64,000 nucleotides of DNA from NCBI GenBank assembly GCA_000727475.1, contig KL647299.1:2432258-2496257 (forward strand), given 5' to 3'. Under the pieces are notes generated by a model. It was not told the DNA's origin. It saw only the letters and a program-made list of their open reading frames with translations, and made no database searches. This document shows, in pieces, positions 13,501-23,500 of this stretch (position 1 is the stretch's first letter; each line of letters opens with the position of its first letter). This DNA is from Sarcocystis neurona (taxonomy: Eukaryota; Apicomplexa; Conoidasida; Eucoccidiorida; Sarcocystidae). Made by a program: the position numbers and the translations under genes.

Positions 13501-16500
13501 TAACGTCTGAAGGAGAGAATGTATCCAAAACAGGTTCATTCAATTCTGAGAACATGCGCGCAGTGGCTTCGTTTTCTTGCCAGATCCCATATAGGCATTT
13601 CATCACGTGTCGTTTGAAGGCTGCAGGAAGCGATGCTGACGGAAGCGATCCCAGCACGAAATCGAACACATTTTCGTGTCGCTCGCTGTAGGCGTCGATA
13701 ATAATGCCTTTCAGAGTTGCTAAGTTGACTTCATCGCCTTCTGCGAAGAAACAAATAGCAGATGAAGCACCCGGGACGCAGAGACACGTGTGGCGTTCCG
13801 GCGTCAACGTATGACACCCAGTACCCTACGCCATCTGTAGGAGCGGCTGCGGCCCTACGCATCCTTTCAGGTTCTAAAAACGTCCAGTTTATTTGGTCGA
13901 AGAAGGTTTGAACGTTCTCACCGAAGCCCACTGTTTCAAGTGCCTTCTTTGCACGTTGGGTCTCCTCTTCCAAATACTCTGCTTCCTCTTCTACTTGTTC
14001 CGCGCCTGCAGTCGCTTCCACAGAAGGACAAAACGGCCTACCGCAGATTGTTCACGTATGGCCGCTGACGTGTCTCGTATCCCTAGACGTGGATGTACTT
14101 CCTGTGACATTTTAGAGAAGCTCAGGTAAGGGAGGCGAGGTGCACCTCCCAGGCATCGGTCCCACAGAAATATCTATAGAGTGACACTAGCTGTGGCGAC
14201 TGAAAACAAAGCATTTCTCAAATGTGACGCTTGTCTCACTAGGTTCTTTTCTAAAAGTAGACAGAAGGTTCTCCTTGCACTGTTTTGCGAGCCTGTAAAC
14301 GGCTGCTGCCGAGAGGTTTCCCTCTTCGAAGCCTTTTTTCACATCTTCCAGTGCCTCTTTCAAATCACTCGCGTAGCCGCCGTTCGGCGAATGAATTTCC
14401 AGCCGGAGCACCAAGAGACGAACCGCCTCGTACACTGCTGCGCTCTGCAGTCTTGCGTCAGGAGTAGCCTGGAGGAGCCGAAGTTCGCCTTGAGTCCACG
14501 TAGACTCTGGGGGTACAGCATACAAATCAGGGGTCGTCTTCCTGTTGACTTCACGAATTCTCAACGCCCGTTTTTCGAACAACACTGGCGTCCTTTCAGA
14601 TGTCTTAAACGCACTTCCTGTTCAGCAGCAATTACGCTTTGAGCGAGAAGGTGTTCGGATGAGGAAATAAGCTGCAACAGCCCGGATTTGCTACGCTTCA
14701 GCTCTGCCACTTTGCTCGCAGAGTTCTCTGAACTGACGTTGTACTCCGCAATCCTATAGACCCAGTGGGTCTGCAAACCTGCTAAAAAGTGTCTACTGTA
14801 GTCTGTGAAACCGCGGAGCGGGAGCCAGACTACGCTAGAAAACCTGACATCGAACGCCGTGGGTGCGGCTTCGCGTGGAAGTGCGGTCGAGATATATTGA
14901 AGCTTTCTCGGCTATTCAGTGCCGCCTCTCGCCTAGAGAGCGTAAGCTTGCAGGGACTGCCTGCGAGACTGTCGTCGTCAGCAGCCAAAATTTTTTGTAC
15001 CGTTAACCTTTATGAGCGCAGTCAATAGGTTATCCAGCTGACTCCATGGAGCGGCTGAAAGCAGGCGTTTCGGCGCCAACCTTGAGCTCACGATCTTCGA
15101 CCACACTGCATCGTAGAATTTGTCAAAGTTCTGGTTCACGTAGTTTGCGAACTCGTTGCATGCATCGCTTGGACTGGAGCACCGCAACAAAGCGTGTGCT
15201 ATGCAGCGAGGAAAGGCCTCCGCCAATGCGCTGCAACCGCTCTTTTGTGAAGGAGCGTTCAGCGCCTTACCGAAGTTCCGAATTGTTCGTACATTCAGAG
15301 TCGACTCTTTGATTTGCTCGTCTGTATAACAGCGGAACCAGCTTCCAATTTAGGTAGGCATCTCTACGCTGATCCTTGCAGAAGGTCGTGTTTCACAGGA
15401 AAGCTGTTGCCGTGGCTTGTGCAAATCCACCAGAACGGCCCTTCTCGCAAGGTAATGTGCAGTGCAAGGGAGGTTTTGTTTGCTGGTGTAGCCCGAAGCA
15501 TACGGACGAACGCCAAATGTTCACCGCCCCAAATGCCCACCATTTTCGTTCAAATCGCGATTCGAATTGTCAGTATCTCACAATGACGACCTCGTCGGAT
15601 GCAGAACAAACGTGGGACGCCAACACTGACGAGTGCGAACAGCGCCAAGTGAGGCCAAGACGCAGAATAACCCATGATAACAGCGGAGGAAACTGATCAC
15701 GAATACACCAAACAATCGTTTCGCAGCTTGAAAGACGAGAAAGTGCACAAGGAGGACGCAGACAGGATATATTCAGTTACCCAGTTTTACTTAGAAAGGC
15801 AGGAGAACGCCAGCGCCAAAGGCATTTCCCATGTAATGACTGAACGCTTATATGGCGTCGCTTGTTCGTGTGGAGTACAATTAGTGTTTGCGCCGCCGAT
15901 TTGTCTGTGAGGAATTAGCCAACGAAGTAGAATAGGGTGCGAAGGGCTAGGTTCTTGATTTCATGCAGTCGATACCGGAAGTGTGGATCCTTACGTAACT
16001 AATGGTTTCCAAAGTTGAGGGGCACAAACTTCAACGTCGCGTCCCAAGAAAAGAACCACATAATTCCTGATCCGTTACTTACTGACGCGTATGGATTCAC
16101 AATTCTGAACAGCGTACAGGGTGACGGATTTTTGACACCGCTCTGCGCATAGATCGGCACATATCGCTTCTTTGCTTCTATAAGAGGAGATGCGCACGAA
16201 AATTCACGCAACAGAATAGATCAAGGCAGGTAAGTCACCCCCGTATTAAGCAGATAAGGAAATCAACTAGATTTTCTTAGTGACCACCTAGCAACTTGCA
16301 GTGGGCCTTCCTCAGCTTTAAAGCATCACTGATTGTCTATCAGGACCACTAGACGATGAGGGGGTACTCAGGTGTTGCTGCAACACCACGTGTGCTTTGT
16401 AGCATTTTTGACCTGAAGAGTAGCTAGATTTACGCAGGTGTAGCATTCAGAATGCGTGCGTGTTGTGTTGACAACAGAATTTCGCGTTCGTCAGTGCCAC

Positions 16501-19500
16501 GTAGTTACACCGCGAGTCAGTGGAACTGAGCCCGCAAATACGCGAAGGGCAAGACGAACAGTGAATGCATATTTCAATTGCAGTTTCAGCATCGCGCTGC
16601 AGGAAAGGCATAACCTGGTGACGCGAATACGGCGTGTCTTACCAAAGAGGCCGGGTGCGAAGCGCTTGAACCATTCTGAGGCCCCGAACGGTATCCGTTC
16701 TGTGAAGGCGTAACGGGACAAGAGAATCGTCGCCGAAGCAAGCATTTAAAAGCAACTCTTTGTGCAGAGGTGCACGTCAGATATATGCCATCAGAGACGC
16801 AACATTGTGTGGAAGAAAAGACACAGTAGCTGGATCAGCGTGAGTCCACACGAAAGAGACAACGCTGTTGCATGGTGCAAACCTGACAGGACAGCGACTT
16901 TGAAAAGAATCACTATTTCGCCCCAACCACACGCGTCCCTGGCTCTAGTGCAGACCGTGCGGCTTTTCCACACATTTTGGGAGAGGCGAATGAAAAGGGT
17001 GAAGTGGAGCTAGTTTATGAAATGCGAAAGCCATGCTATTAGTCCCTTCGCGTCTCATCTGAGAAGCTGCAGTCCGGCTGCGCCAGCGTGTGCTTAGACT
17101 CGACATTCACAAGAACTGACAACATCGATGTTCGAGGTTGCAGAAGCGTTATTCCCTGCTGAGGTGCCCGTTCTCATGCGGCAGAAGCCAAACGGCAGGG
17201 GACATGGTGGGAGACCTTTCGGCACAGTCGTAGGTGTCGCACGCACCTGGTAGGCCCTGTTCTCGCTCTCCCCATAAAGTCAAGTTCATAAACTCATGTG
17301 CCTTTCTTCGTACACGCTGTATCACATTCGCCAAACGCGGGTTCCATGGCCATTTGAAAGATCCACTTTCAGTGCTTATTACAAACTCTGGCCTGTTGTT
17401 TGCGCGGATGTGCTTCACAAAGAACAGTCTATCTGACGAATCCAACAGGATGACTGGGGCAAGAAGGAGCTCTGAGTAAGCTGTTAGAATCGTTGCTGAG
17501 AGAAACCCGTAGAAGTTCATCTCCACAATGGGAGGCTTGACTGCAGAAGTCGGAACGATTGTAAGAGCGTGCTGATCGGCAACAGCAATTACTCCGGCTT
17601 GCAGATCACTCAGATCCTGAGCACTGAGAAGGTCGAGCTTAGTGTCAAAGAAACGGCTCGAAATTTCCAAGCCTAGCCGAACAACGTGATTCAGTCGTGA
17701 AAGGAGAGAAGTTCGCAGGCACTTCTGCGCCCCCGTCCGACGGTAGATCTTACGGTGCTTCATTTGTAAGTGTGTCGAAGGAGCAAGTGGATTTCTAAAG
17801 AAGTACTGCTGCGCAGCTTTGAATCCGGAAAAGGAAAGTGCGAGAGCAAGTTTCACGTCACCGAGCTCTGGAATGCTGGCGATCGACAAGAACGGGTCAA
17901 GCATCGTTCGAGGGTAGTAAAAGGGGGTGTCAAGTATTTTTTCTATGAGGTATTCGCTAGAGAAAAACGACTCTAACTTGTTGTTGGCATCTTTGGCTAG
18001 ATTCTCGAGGGATGCTTTGAATTGTCGGACCGCCTCTCTTTTCTGTAAGCGGACAAGAGTATTTAGGCGTTTTGACAAAGTTTGGGGAAACCACGTTGAA
18101 GGCGGGGCGGCACTACGCGATCGCAACAGCTGGTCTAGTTCCATATTCAGCAACGTGCCGAGGGGGGAACCAGGGTAAGCAACGGCTCGTTCAAATGCGC
18201 TCTTCAACAACACTACCAATTGGTTGTCCCTGGGCTTATTTCCTACCTGGTTGGCATCACTCATTCCTACTAATGGACTACGAACCATCGTACCACGTGA
18301 AGCCATTTTTCGCAGGTTGAGTGCCTCGGCAGCATTAAGCTGGTATATCTGAATTCCTGAGGTGGAAAACACATAATGAACAATGATAACGTGTAGAGTT
18401 CACGAAGGACAAAGCTGCAGGCGTGTAAAGACTCTACAGATAGATATCCCTAGCACACACGAAGACGCGCCTGTACACCATCATTCTTGTTCAGCACGAC
18501 AGCTTACTCTCGCTTGGAGGATCCATTCTTCGCCAAGCACTCAACTGCTTGTACATTTGGAGCGGTGACACGTCGTCACAAACAGCAAAAGTCTTCGTCA
18601 GAACATTTATGGGCAGGAAAGGCGTAATAAATCTTGTGCTGGTCAGGACAGCAGTCTTCTGTCGATCTCGCGACACGACGCTCCGTTTCGAGAAAGCAGG
18701 GGCGTACACGAAGCGACAAGACGACTGCAACAGAGCTGCGCCGTCGTACTCATTTTCTGCTTGCCAGGTGATGAGCTTTAATGCGGATGCGAAACCGTAC
18801 AGATCTAGGCTAAAATGGTCAACCGTCCATCCATAAGTAGTTGCGGTATTCGAAAGCCTGGAGGAGAGAAACCGAAGTGCTTCATCGTCGCTTTCGAGAA
18901 TTCCAAGCAAACGTCGGCTGTGTTCGTTATAGAATGCCGCTGTCAACTGCAAAACGTCTACAACGAAGAACTTGGCGGCCTCAGAGAACAACAATTCAGG
19001 ACCGGTAATGTATGCAAAAACTTCCTGAAGAAATTGCCTTTCGGGACGTGGCACACGCAGGTGGTGACATAGTAGTTTCTCGATAGCCTCACGCTGCATT
19101 ACAACCTCAAGGCGAGAGTACTGCAAAATCCGGGCCAGGAAGTTCTGCAATGTTGACGAAACCATGCTGTCCTCCAGCAAGACTGTAGGGACGTCTTGAA
19201 GCACATCAACCAACACTACTTTACGCGCTCCTGCAGACCCGCCAGCAGCTGCCTGCAGGACTGTACGGGATTCAAACTCTGCGCGGAGGTTTTCCAATGC
19301 TTTTGAAAAGCTTGCTGACAAGCGGAAGCGGTCAGCAACCTCTCTTCGATAGAGTGACGTTAAAGCACTCGACCAAGGTTTTGTCGAGTCTTTAATAAGT
19401 CGGCGCAGCTCCTGCACAAGCAATCCCCGTAGACTGCTTAGCAAGGGGTGGTCGGCTTTAGGAACGTCTGCGCGAAGATCTACCGTCGTTCGAAACAGCT

Positions 19501-20590
19501 TTGTAACTTCGTTTCCGCCCGGTGGTATGGAGGTTACACGCCTCGGAGGCTGTGCAGCATTAGGACCAGGTTGAGCGTTCATTGAATGTAGGACAGACTG
19601 ACAGGCGTGTTTGACAAAAGTTGAAACAACAATACCTGCAGGGAAAACATAGCTCACCAAAAACACCGGAGCACCAGGCTCAGTGCAGTACACACGTGTG
19701 TGTGCCAGGCGAAGACAAACAACGATGAGTATAGAACGGTTCCTCCGTGGGGAAACGAGGCCCTTCCAAACCTTCGGAAGCCTCTACAACACTACTGAGG
19801 CAGACACAGCTGACAGGCTGATCCAGATCTCTTGACCGTGCTTGCTTGCCAATTGATGACAGGGCAGATGCAAAGTCGGAAACATTTGGGATGAAGTGAC
19901 CACAATGCGTCTCCAAAGACGGTTCCCTGCACCTTCACCTGATGATCTGTTTCATCGATAGGTATGCTGTATACGTGATTCAGTGACTCATGTTAGAATG
20001 CTAGGTACAACGTGCAGGTTGTAGACTCGTGGTGGAAGTGGGTCAAAAGCGAGCCGTCTCAAGAGTTGCTCCAAAGAGTTGCAGCATACTGGTTGCCATT
20101 TTATTCAGCAAAGGCTTGCGGACGCCTATTGTTGACACGATATTACCGCATACACGAAACGATGCCTTTTCTTTTGGCACAGGATGTGACGGTTTGGTGA
20201 AAGAAATCGCAAAATTGTACATTCTGGACTTCTGCAAGCAGAACGAAATCAAACAATCTTTAGCAGTCTGTCGTGTGAGTCAATTTCGTTACCAGAAAAT
20301 GTCTCTTTGAAATCGTCGAAGGAGGAAGGCAGAGTCCCGTGGAAGCAGAGATCCGATTTTTGTAATCGCTGGTGTGCGTTGTTTTCTTCCGTCCAAGTTC
20401 TGCTGTTTCTGATATCATATAAGCCTCCAATGTCTGAAAGGCTTCCTCTCTGGCGGAGAGGTCTTTGGCCTGTATAATCTGAAGGCGTGACTGAGCATGC
20501 TGGACTAGTCCCTAGGCCAACCGAAATAGACTGACGGGTACGGAACATCAAGGAAAAGATTGTCCACGTGGTCGAGATCAGGAAACGCAT
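172..20590 (-). CDS. Giant secreted multi-exon protein, copy A (3' end outside window)
   Basis: Family not recognised. Exons on the minus strand in order: 20590-20293, 19635-18508, 18356-17247, 15321-15001, 14778-14615, 14504-14240, 14005-13859, 13740-13260, 12886-12663, 12565-12041, 11910-11812, 11611-11132, 10923-10567, 10156-9929, 9767-9594, 9078-8842, 8482-8282, 6890-6750, 6077-5940, 5588-5178, 4536-2707, 2269-2154, 1521-172. Joined, they stay open for about 3,475 codons. Nearly every exon has a partner of similar sequence and matching intron phase in copy B (25098-50467, plus strand). The last donor in the window is GTAAGT at 171-166, phase 0, so the gene continues past position 1. An N-terminal hydrophobic segment suggests entry to the secretory pathway. 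The body is alpha-helical with recurring short beta motifs, and one exon is strongly hydrophobic. Exon borders are my inference from splice consensus and paralogue alignment, without transcript data. Confidence 0.8.
2154..2269 (-). CDS. Copy A exon 22, paralogue of 44168-44283
   Basis: 116 nt, identical in length to its partner, phase 1 in and phase 0 out (CTGAG|GTGGGC). LHLRWQKDAGPISVRLVVEP aligns with LEISWYNEKSVDTAKFEVVP, followed by LDDP against LNDP. It looks like a small beta unit. Confidence 0.8.
2707..4536 (-). CDS. Copy A exon 21: large hydrophobic exon, paralogue of 41983-43950
   Basis: 610 codons, acceptor GGCTTGCAG, donor TCGG|GTAGGC, phase 1 on both sides. The first 250 residues are strongly hydrophobic and amphipathic, with basic arginine-rich helices followed by runs such as ALPALVGIVVAFGGLMG; this could insert into or lie on a membrane. 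The second half is soluble-looking and carries FAGELRF (B: CQGELRL) and, near the end, LLLQYEYYSRDRWFALDY (B: LLLEYEIYSQKRWFATDF). No known domain recognised. Confidence 0.85.
5178..5588 (-). CDS. Copy A exon 20, paralogue of 40573-41080
   Basis: 137 codons, acceptor CTTTCCAG, donor AAAG|GTTTGT, phase 1 on both sides. RYEYDRAESSLWTRVAREL aligns with RYAFAEVKVWAAITEIL, then a proline plus SSTWPSV against SAHWNSV, and YLDVVGTQAARSLY against YAHVLGTRRTFNLY. Copy B splits the same region into two exons. Confidence 0.78.
5940..6077 (-). CDS. Copy A exon 19, paralogue of 40037-40174
   Basis: 138 nt, identical in length and phase (1 and 1) to the copy B exon. Acceptor GTTTGCAG, donor TCAA|GTAAGG. 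LEDLTQTYEEWMQKSHNVLL aligns with LEDLYQTYEEWLGKGKELMV, one of the best conserved stretches of the pair. No in-frame ATG occurs early in the exon, so simple frame scans miss it. Confidence 0.8.
6750..6890 (-). CDS. Copy A exon 18, paralogue of 39100-39237
   Basis: 47 codons, acceptor CCCCTTCAG, donor ACTA|GTGAAC, phase 1 on both sides. LLRALRAQGFTLEWTAL aligns with FLKEARARGLSVEWSQM, and YLTW with YFAW. The 1.4 kb before it holds no exon I could support. Confidence 0.75.
8282..8482 (-). CDS. Copy A exon 17, paralogue of 38047-38238
   Basis: 67 codons, acceptor CCTTACCAG, donor AACG|GTGAGT, phase 1 on both sides. LPQWHRVLKDV aligns with LAQWTEALGEV, and CFEVAQKRLLSSLATLQ with CHRVAKRRLLNALRAIQ. 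Amphipathic helix, probably coiled coil. Confidence 0.8.
8842..9078 (-). CDS. Copy A exon 16, paralogue of 37389-37649
   Basis: 79 codons, acceptor TTTCTTTAG, donor GTCT|GTAAGG, phase 1 on both sides. VFERIKASTVCLPNTKCIQE aligns with EFVKNVHCVGTCTSIKE, two spaced cysteines being kept. The following helix is also shared. Confidence 0.76.
9594..9767 (-). CDS. Copy A exon 15, paralogue of 36779-36982
   Basis: 58 codons, acceptor CTCTACAG, donor TTCG|GTATGT, phase 1 on both sides. ILKNLTLKQALICCKHAKG aligns residue by residue with WFAKVTLRQVLHACAELRG, and QQRLTQSLVTL with KRRLSSLVSKW. Confidence 0.82.
9929..10156 (-). CDS. Copy A exon 14, paralogue of 36472-36699
   Basis: Exactly 228 nt, the same length and phases (1 and 1) as the copy B exon. 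Acceptor GCGTACAG, donor ATCG|GTACGT. Aligned landmarks are SVARFLQDRI against DIYNFLQKHI, ASMTEIIRSV against ETLSGIIDDV, and the ends QALITQQTQAI against AAVVEAQKESI. Confidence 0.82.
10567..10923 (-). CDS. Copy A exon 13, paralogue of 35524-35823
   Basis: About 119 codons, acceptor CTTTTCAG (phase 1). RRVVIWSQPSAKLFTLE aligns with HNVLIWNAELSQVYTLK, then PSIQIVIET with LSIQLVLYP. This is one of the helix-then-strands blocks that recur through the protein. The donor CTC|GTCATC is weak; the 3' border could move by some tens of bases. Confidence 0.72.
11132..11611 (-). CDS. Copy A exon 12, paralogue of 34956-35390
   Basis: 160 codons, acceptor TTGACAG, donor GGAC|GTGAAA, phase 1 on both sides. 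AWQRFAFCVDAHSNGVAFV aligns with RWKEYSLCLHCVGIEKVFR, and CNAVAAC with CKAISAC near the end. Mostly helical, alanine-rich in copy A. Confidence 0.7.
11812..11910 (-). CDS. Copy A exon 11, short basic exon
   Basis: 33 codons, acceptor TATGCCGCAG, donor CCAG|GTAAAT, phase 1 on both sides. Very basic and Ala/Leu-rich (RKLKRAAAKTLRAALRP). It sits where copy B has the larger exon 34504-34776, and similarity is weak, so support comes mainly from phase and splice signals. Confidence 0.5.
12041..12565 (-). CDS. Copy A exon 10, paralogue of 33181-33669
   Basis: 175 codons, acceptor TCTTTCAG, donor GAGAC|GTACGC, phase 1 on both sides. The best matching stretch is the helical KSFFAQALVLTVGLYADAL against GQFLRAAVSVSFGLGQTS, followed by RFWTFNHRVL against HFWTLGSRLV. 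A polyserine run (TCT/GCT-type codons) of seven residues sits near the end. Confidence 0.8.
12663..12886 (-). CDS. Copy A exon 9, paralogue of second part of 31865-32671
   Basis: Acceptor GTACAG with phase 2 exactly continuing exon 8. FLAALLEVDLHVVEAD aligns with ILAVAARELKVNLTVME, and VDVICAPVC with VDLVCAPVC. The middle, a basic run of arginines, is shorter than in copy B. The donor (CAAG|GTTCAC) is weak, so the end is approximate. Confidence 0.7.
13260..13740 (-). CDS. Copy A exon 8, paralogue of first part of 31865-32671
   Basis: About 160 codons, acceptor CTTCGCAG (phase 1), donor CCCCA|GTAAGT (phase 2). The shared block is FKRHVMKCLYGIW against FRDHVVRCLIGWW, followed by YLFFVIFHRFRVIVEAE against YFALHVFHRLRIVLRAA. 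Copy B keeps this and the next region as one uninterrupted exon, so an intron position differs between the copies. Confidence 0.8.
13859..14005 (-). CDS. Copy A exon 7, charged helix
   Basis: 49 codons, acceptor GACTGCAG, donor ATGC|GTAGGG, phase 1 on both sides. Very rich in Glu at the start (a likely coiled coil), then QRAKKALE, matching QARKELL in copy B exon 31304-31381. Both partners end with the same ATGC before the donor. Confidence 0.68.
14240..14504 (-). CDS. Copy A exon 6, paralogue of 30859-31116
   Basis: About 88 codons ending CCTA|GTGAGA (phase 1). It aligns with copy B as TWTQGELRLL against SLSLQERRLI, and GNLSAAAVYRLA against GLPLSAEALAML. The acceptor is either CCCCAG (exon from 14506) or CCCCAGAG (exon from 14504); only the second keeps frame with exon 5 as drawn. 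Confidence 0.62.
14615..14778 (-). CDS. Copy A exon 5, paralogue of 30497-30748
   Basis: Starts after TTAGCAG in phase 1. It shares a short SSEH/PSEH block and a helical pattern with copy B. The donor GAA|GTGCGT in phase 0 is the best I found; copy B ends this exon in phase 1 further on, so the 3' border here is uncertain. Confidence 0.55.
15001..15321 (-). CDS. Copy A exon 4, paralogue of 30074-30388
   Basis: 107 codons, phase 1 in and phase 1 out (donor AACG|GTACAA). It aligns end to end with the copy B exon: FPRCIAHALLRC against FPECLVDVIWRC, preceded by SGC in both, then a helix with DAVWSKI against ERLWAEL and a shared hydrophobic end. The two conserved cysteines could form a disulphide, which is inference. 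Confidence 0.8.
15322..17246 (-). other. Long intron of copy A (1.9 kb)
   Basis: The stretch between exons 3 and 4. It holds only short unsupported frames; one on the minus strand (16745-16491) has no partner in copy B and no matching phase. I see no RNA gene or mobile element here. The corresponding gap in copy B (29247-30073) is shorter and contains one small exon. Confidence 0.45.
17247..18356 (-). CDS. Copy A exon 3: helical domain, paralogue of 27568-29246
   Basis: About 370 residues, entered after TTTTCCACCTCAG and left at CCAG|GTGCGT, both phase 1. It corresponds to two exons of copy B (27568-27663 and 28275-29246), so an intron was gained or lost here. Landmarks are LLNMELDQLL (B: LLNMELGMVL), SIASIPELGDVKLAL (B: SIASVQEISDLKLAV), SRLNHVV (B: SRLNVVV), and FYGFLSA followed by APVILLDSSDRLFFV (B: WGFTSA, VPVVFLDKRNRVFFV). 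The last block looks like a helix followed by two strands. Confidence 0.82.
18508..19635 (-). CDS. Copy A exon 2: helical domain, paralogue of 26339-27451
   Basis: About 376 residues. It starts after CTGCAG (phase 1) and ends at AGA|GTAAGC (phase 1), the same phases as its partner. Shared landmarks in order are an ACQ motif at the start (KHACQSVL against PKAACQDLV), the block DLYGFASALKLITW against DLYGFATVVQMRSW, a run LLQSSCR against LLQSNCR, and RFIT near the end. Mostly predicted helix, with a short beta pair after the YGF motif. No catalytic motif recognised. Confidence 0.82.
20293..20590 (-). CDS. Copy A exon 1: start and signal peptide
   Basis: ATG at 20590 opens with the hydrophobic run MRFLISTTWTIFSLMF, then a polar, Ser/Thr-rich stretch of about 80 residues. 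This fits a cleaved signal peptide. The exon ends in phase 1 at a GTAACG donor, and joining it to the next exon restores a glycine codon. No sequence similarity to the first exons of copy B is visible, so the two N-termini may have been acquired separately. A short hydrophobic frame further upstream (21066-20848) is an alternative start that I could not connect. Confidence 0.6.
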
Positions 20591-23500
20591 CTTTATTTCT
20601 GCCTGGTGGCGTACACCCTGAAGCCGTCATTACTTTTGTACATCCTCCAGGCCTCGTGATTCGCCGCCCGCGAAGTCACTGAGAATCCCCTTCGTTGGTT
20701 CCCTTCCGAGATCCGACACAAGTGTCCCTGCATGGCGAAAAGTGGACTCACGGAACACCGGAATACTAGATGGCAGCAAACTCAACTTTGGGAATACGGG
20801 TGGCCACTGAAGTCTGTCTCTAACTATACGCGACAACATGGTTTTTACTATAGGGGGTTCTGCCAGACGCTAGAGCGCACAGTCCGGCTCGAGCAGCTGT
20901 GGTCAACGCACGAGTCATCTACACGACGTTGGAGTACGTTTTCATGAAATGAAACATCGCTTTCGCCTTCGGACGCCATGGTTGCAAGTATCACCACTGT
21001 ACCAGCCACGAAAGCTGCCGGCGTCGAAAGACAAGATATCCTGTCCCCAGTAATATGTAGCGTCACGCAAGCATCATGCAGTATGGCGCCGAATTATTGT
21101 TTCCTGTAAAGCGCCTATGGTCTTGCTCCATGGGATGGTTTTCGCTGGGATTCGCCTGGACGCCCGCCAGTGCGACGACACCGAGGTTACAGGTGAGAGT
21201 CACGAGGAAATCTATGCAGACAGGACTTCAGGACAACAGCAATCGTTCCGAAGTCATCCCATTCTGCAAATGCAACTTTAACGTATGAAGTTAGTGAGGC
21301 GCGCAGCTGCCTTGTTTCTGAATCGTCGTGTGCGTCGTGTGCCGCAAAGACAGGTGATGTCTATGTGCCCGTCGCGGAAGGAATACCACTTTCACGCTTC
21401 CCTGCGGGACTGGACACCTAGCAGCCGACGCCCGTGTGGAAGTCTGGGAAAAACACGGCCGAGCCGAATAGACTTGTGAGCTCCCTTGCTATTCCTAGAG
21501 AGAATGGCGTGATGACAGCGACTGTGTACATGTCTGCAGCGCGGCAGGACCAGCCTGCCGCACGCTGGTCCAGCGTGGCAGTGAGTTGACGCGCACGCGT
21601 TGAACCATTTTCTACATCGTACATAAGAATTCGTGGAATTTTTTTCTCTGCAGATGCGTAATACACAGTAATTGCACTTCAGCAATTTGCCGTAAGGGTT
21701 TTCTGCGCGAGTGGACAGCAATTATTTATCGAAACAACAAGCCGCCTACCCTCGACAGCAACAACTGAAGTAGTAACGCTCCAGGATCGACATGCTTCTA
21801 CATCCTAAACGGTTTAGCCCGGCGACGGTTACACGTTGACAACTTTCGCGCAGGACGGAGCACGCACTTACACTCTCGAGTTATGACACATTCCTCCCCC
21901 GTGGCGGGTCGCGTTGTTGCAGAGGACAGGTACTGCAGCGCACATTTCAAGCATATATTCATCCAGCCCTCGCCGCCTACCGTCTTAAAGCTCTGAGTGC
22001 TGAAAAGCTGGGCAACCTTCTCGTCAGCGCATCGTAAAATAAATCATGTTAAGCGACTGTACCTGTTCCTGAGGACTGCAACATGAGCCTACGGCACAAA
22101 ACTGTACCACCTTTTGAGGGCAAGGGAAGCCCAGCGCTGTGGCAGGCGTTTTACTTTCATAGCCGAGAGTATGCCTTTTGAGCGACACGTCGCGAATTAT
22201 AAGGGGTACGCGAATGTGTAACGGCGTCAGAAAGATCTTTGAACGACGAACCGAAGGTAAGCGTGTCGGATTCAGGGCAGCAAAGTGTCTGAATGGATCA
22301 CTCTACATTTGGCTGCATTTCCGTCCTTCTGTCCCATGCAAAACACCGGGACCAACAGCCATGCGGAAACAGCAGGAATCTCACGTTGACCGGAACTAAG
22401 AACCAACTCGACGGCAACATCGTAGCGACATACGCTGATAGAGCCAGACTGGAGTTTCTCTGCATTCGCTGGGCTCTTCACGCAAGTTCCTTATCTCAGC
22501 GACAGACCTCGCTGTCAAGACCACGCTAAAATGAGACAAAGATGTTAGGTACGTAGAACGGAACAAGAAGAGCAGTCAGTCAAGCGCGAATACTTCACTT
22601 TCTCGTCGTTCTTTTGAGTCCAAGCAGTCTGTCCGCCGCAGCAAAGTCAGAGGTCACCAGTGATGATGTGTGTGTGGTGATGCGCCGGTCGGCGCGAAAG
22701 CAAGCCGACTGGCATACCCGGAAGTGCTCACATGAAACCAGCCGGCCTACACCCTGGTGCAGGCAGCCGCCTTGTCGCAAGAACATGAGACCTGATGCGA
22801 ATGAATAGGGGTGACGACGAAAAGCGCAGTTGAGGGAAAAAAAACTACAGGGATACGTCAATTGTAACCGATCAGCAGTGAAACGTCTTGCATAGGACGT
22901 AGACGCCCAACGTCTTTATTGAATGGTGGTTCACTAGAGATCGCGATCAACTCGCTGAAAACTCTTCGACTGCGCATCTTCACCGGAAAGCGTGAAGGTC
23001 TGCTGGAACTGGTACACCGAGTCCAAAACAACCGGCACCCCAGAGATTGCTCCTGTGGATTCGGGCTATGCGGTAGGCTTTGTCTTCTACAGAGTGGTAG
23101 TCTCGCCACTTGGGCAAAGAAGCTATCCCACTCTCGGTGTGCGTGTTTATGGCGCGCGCAAAGCCTCTATAGGCAGAACAGCATTATTTTGCGAAGATGT
23201 TTTTCTACGAAGCTATATCGCGAACTGGTTGCGTGTAGTATCATTTTCTGCCAGTGGTGAGCATCCCCGCCTTTTGAACTTTCGTGCTGTGCATGATTAC
23301 TGTGTTAATAGTAGGCGTCTACAACCACTGTGTCCGTTCCCGAAAATATACAACTGGATACGTGTGATCCACCTCAGCCTCTGTTTCAAGATCTGCGTAC
23401 GTCAGTTTGTGGTTCTACGGACACATATGAGTAACTGTGACTTAGACGTACGAAAGTCTTTGAGAAGCGACATCCCTTTTACTGCGGAATAGACAATGTA

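Noticed and set aside
20848..21066. Hydrophobic minus-strand frame that could be a leader exon of copy A.
   Set aside because: Exon 1 already has its own ATG and signal peptide, and I found no in-frame splice join; kept only as an alternative.
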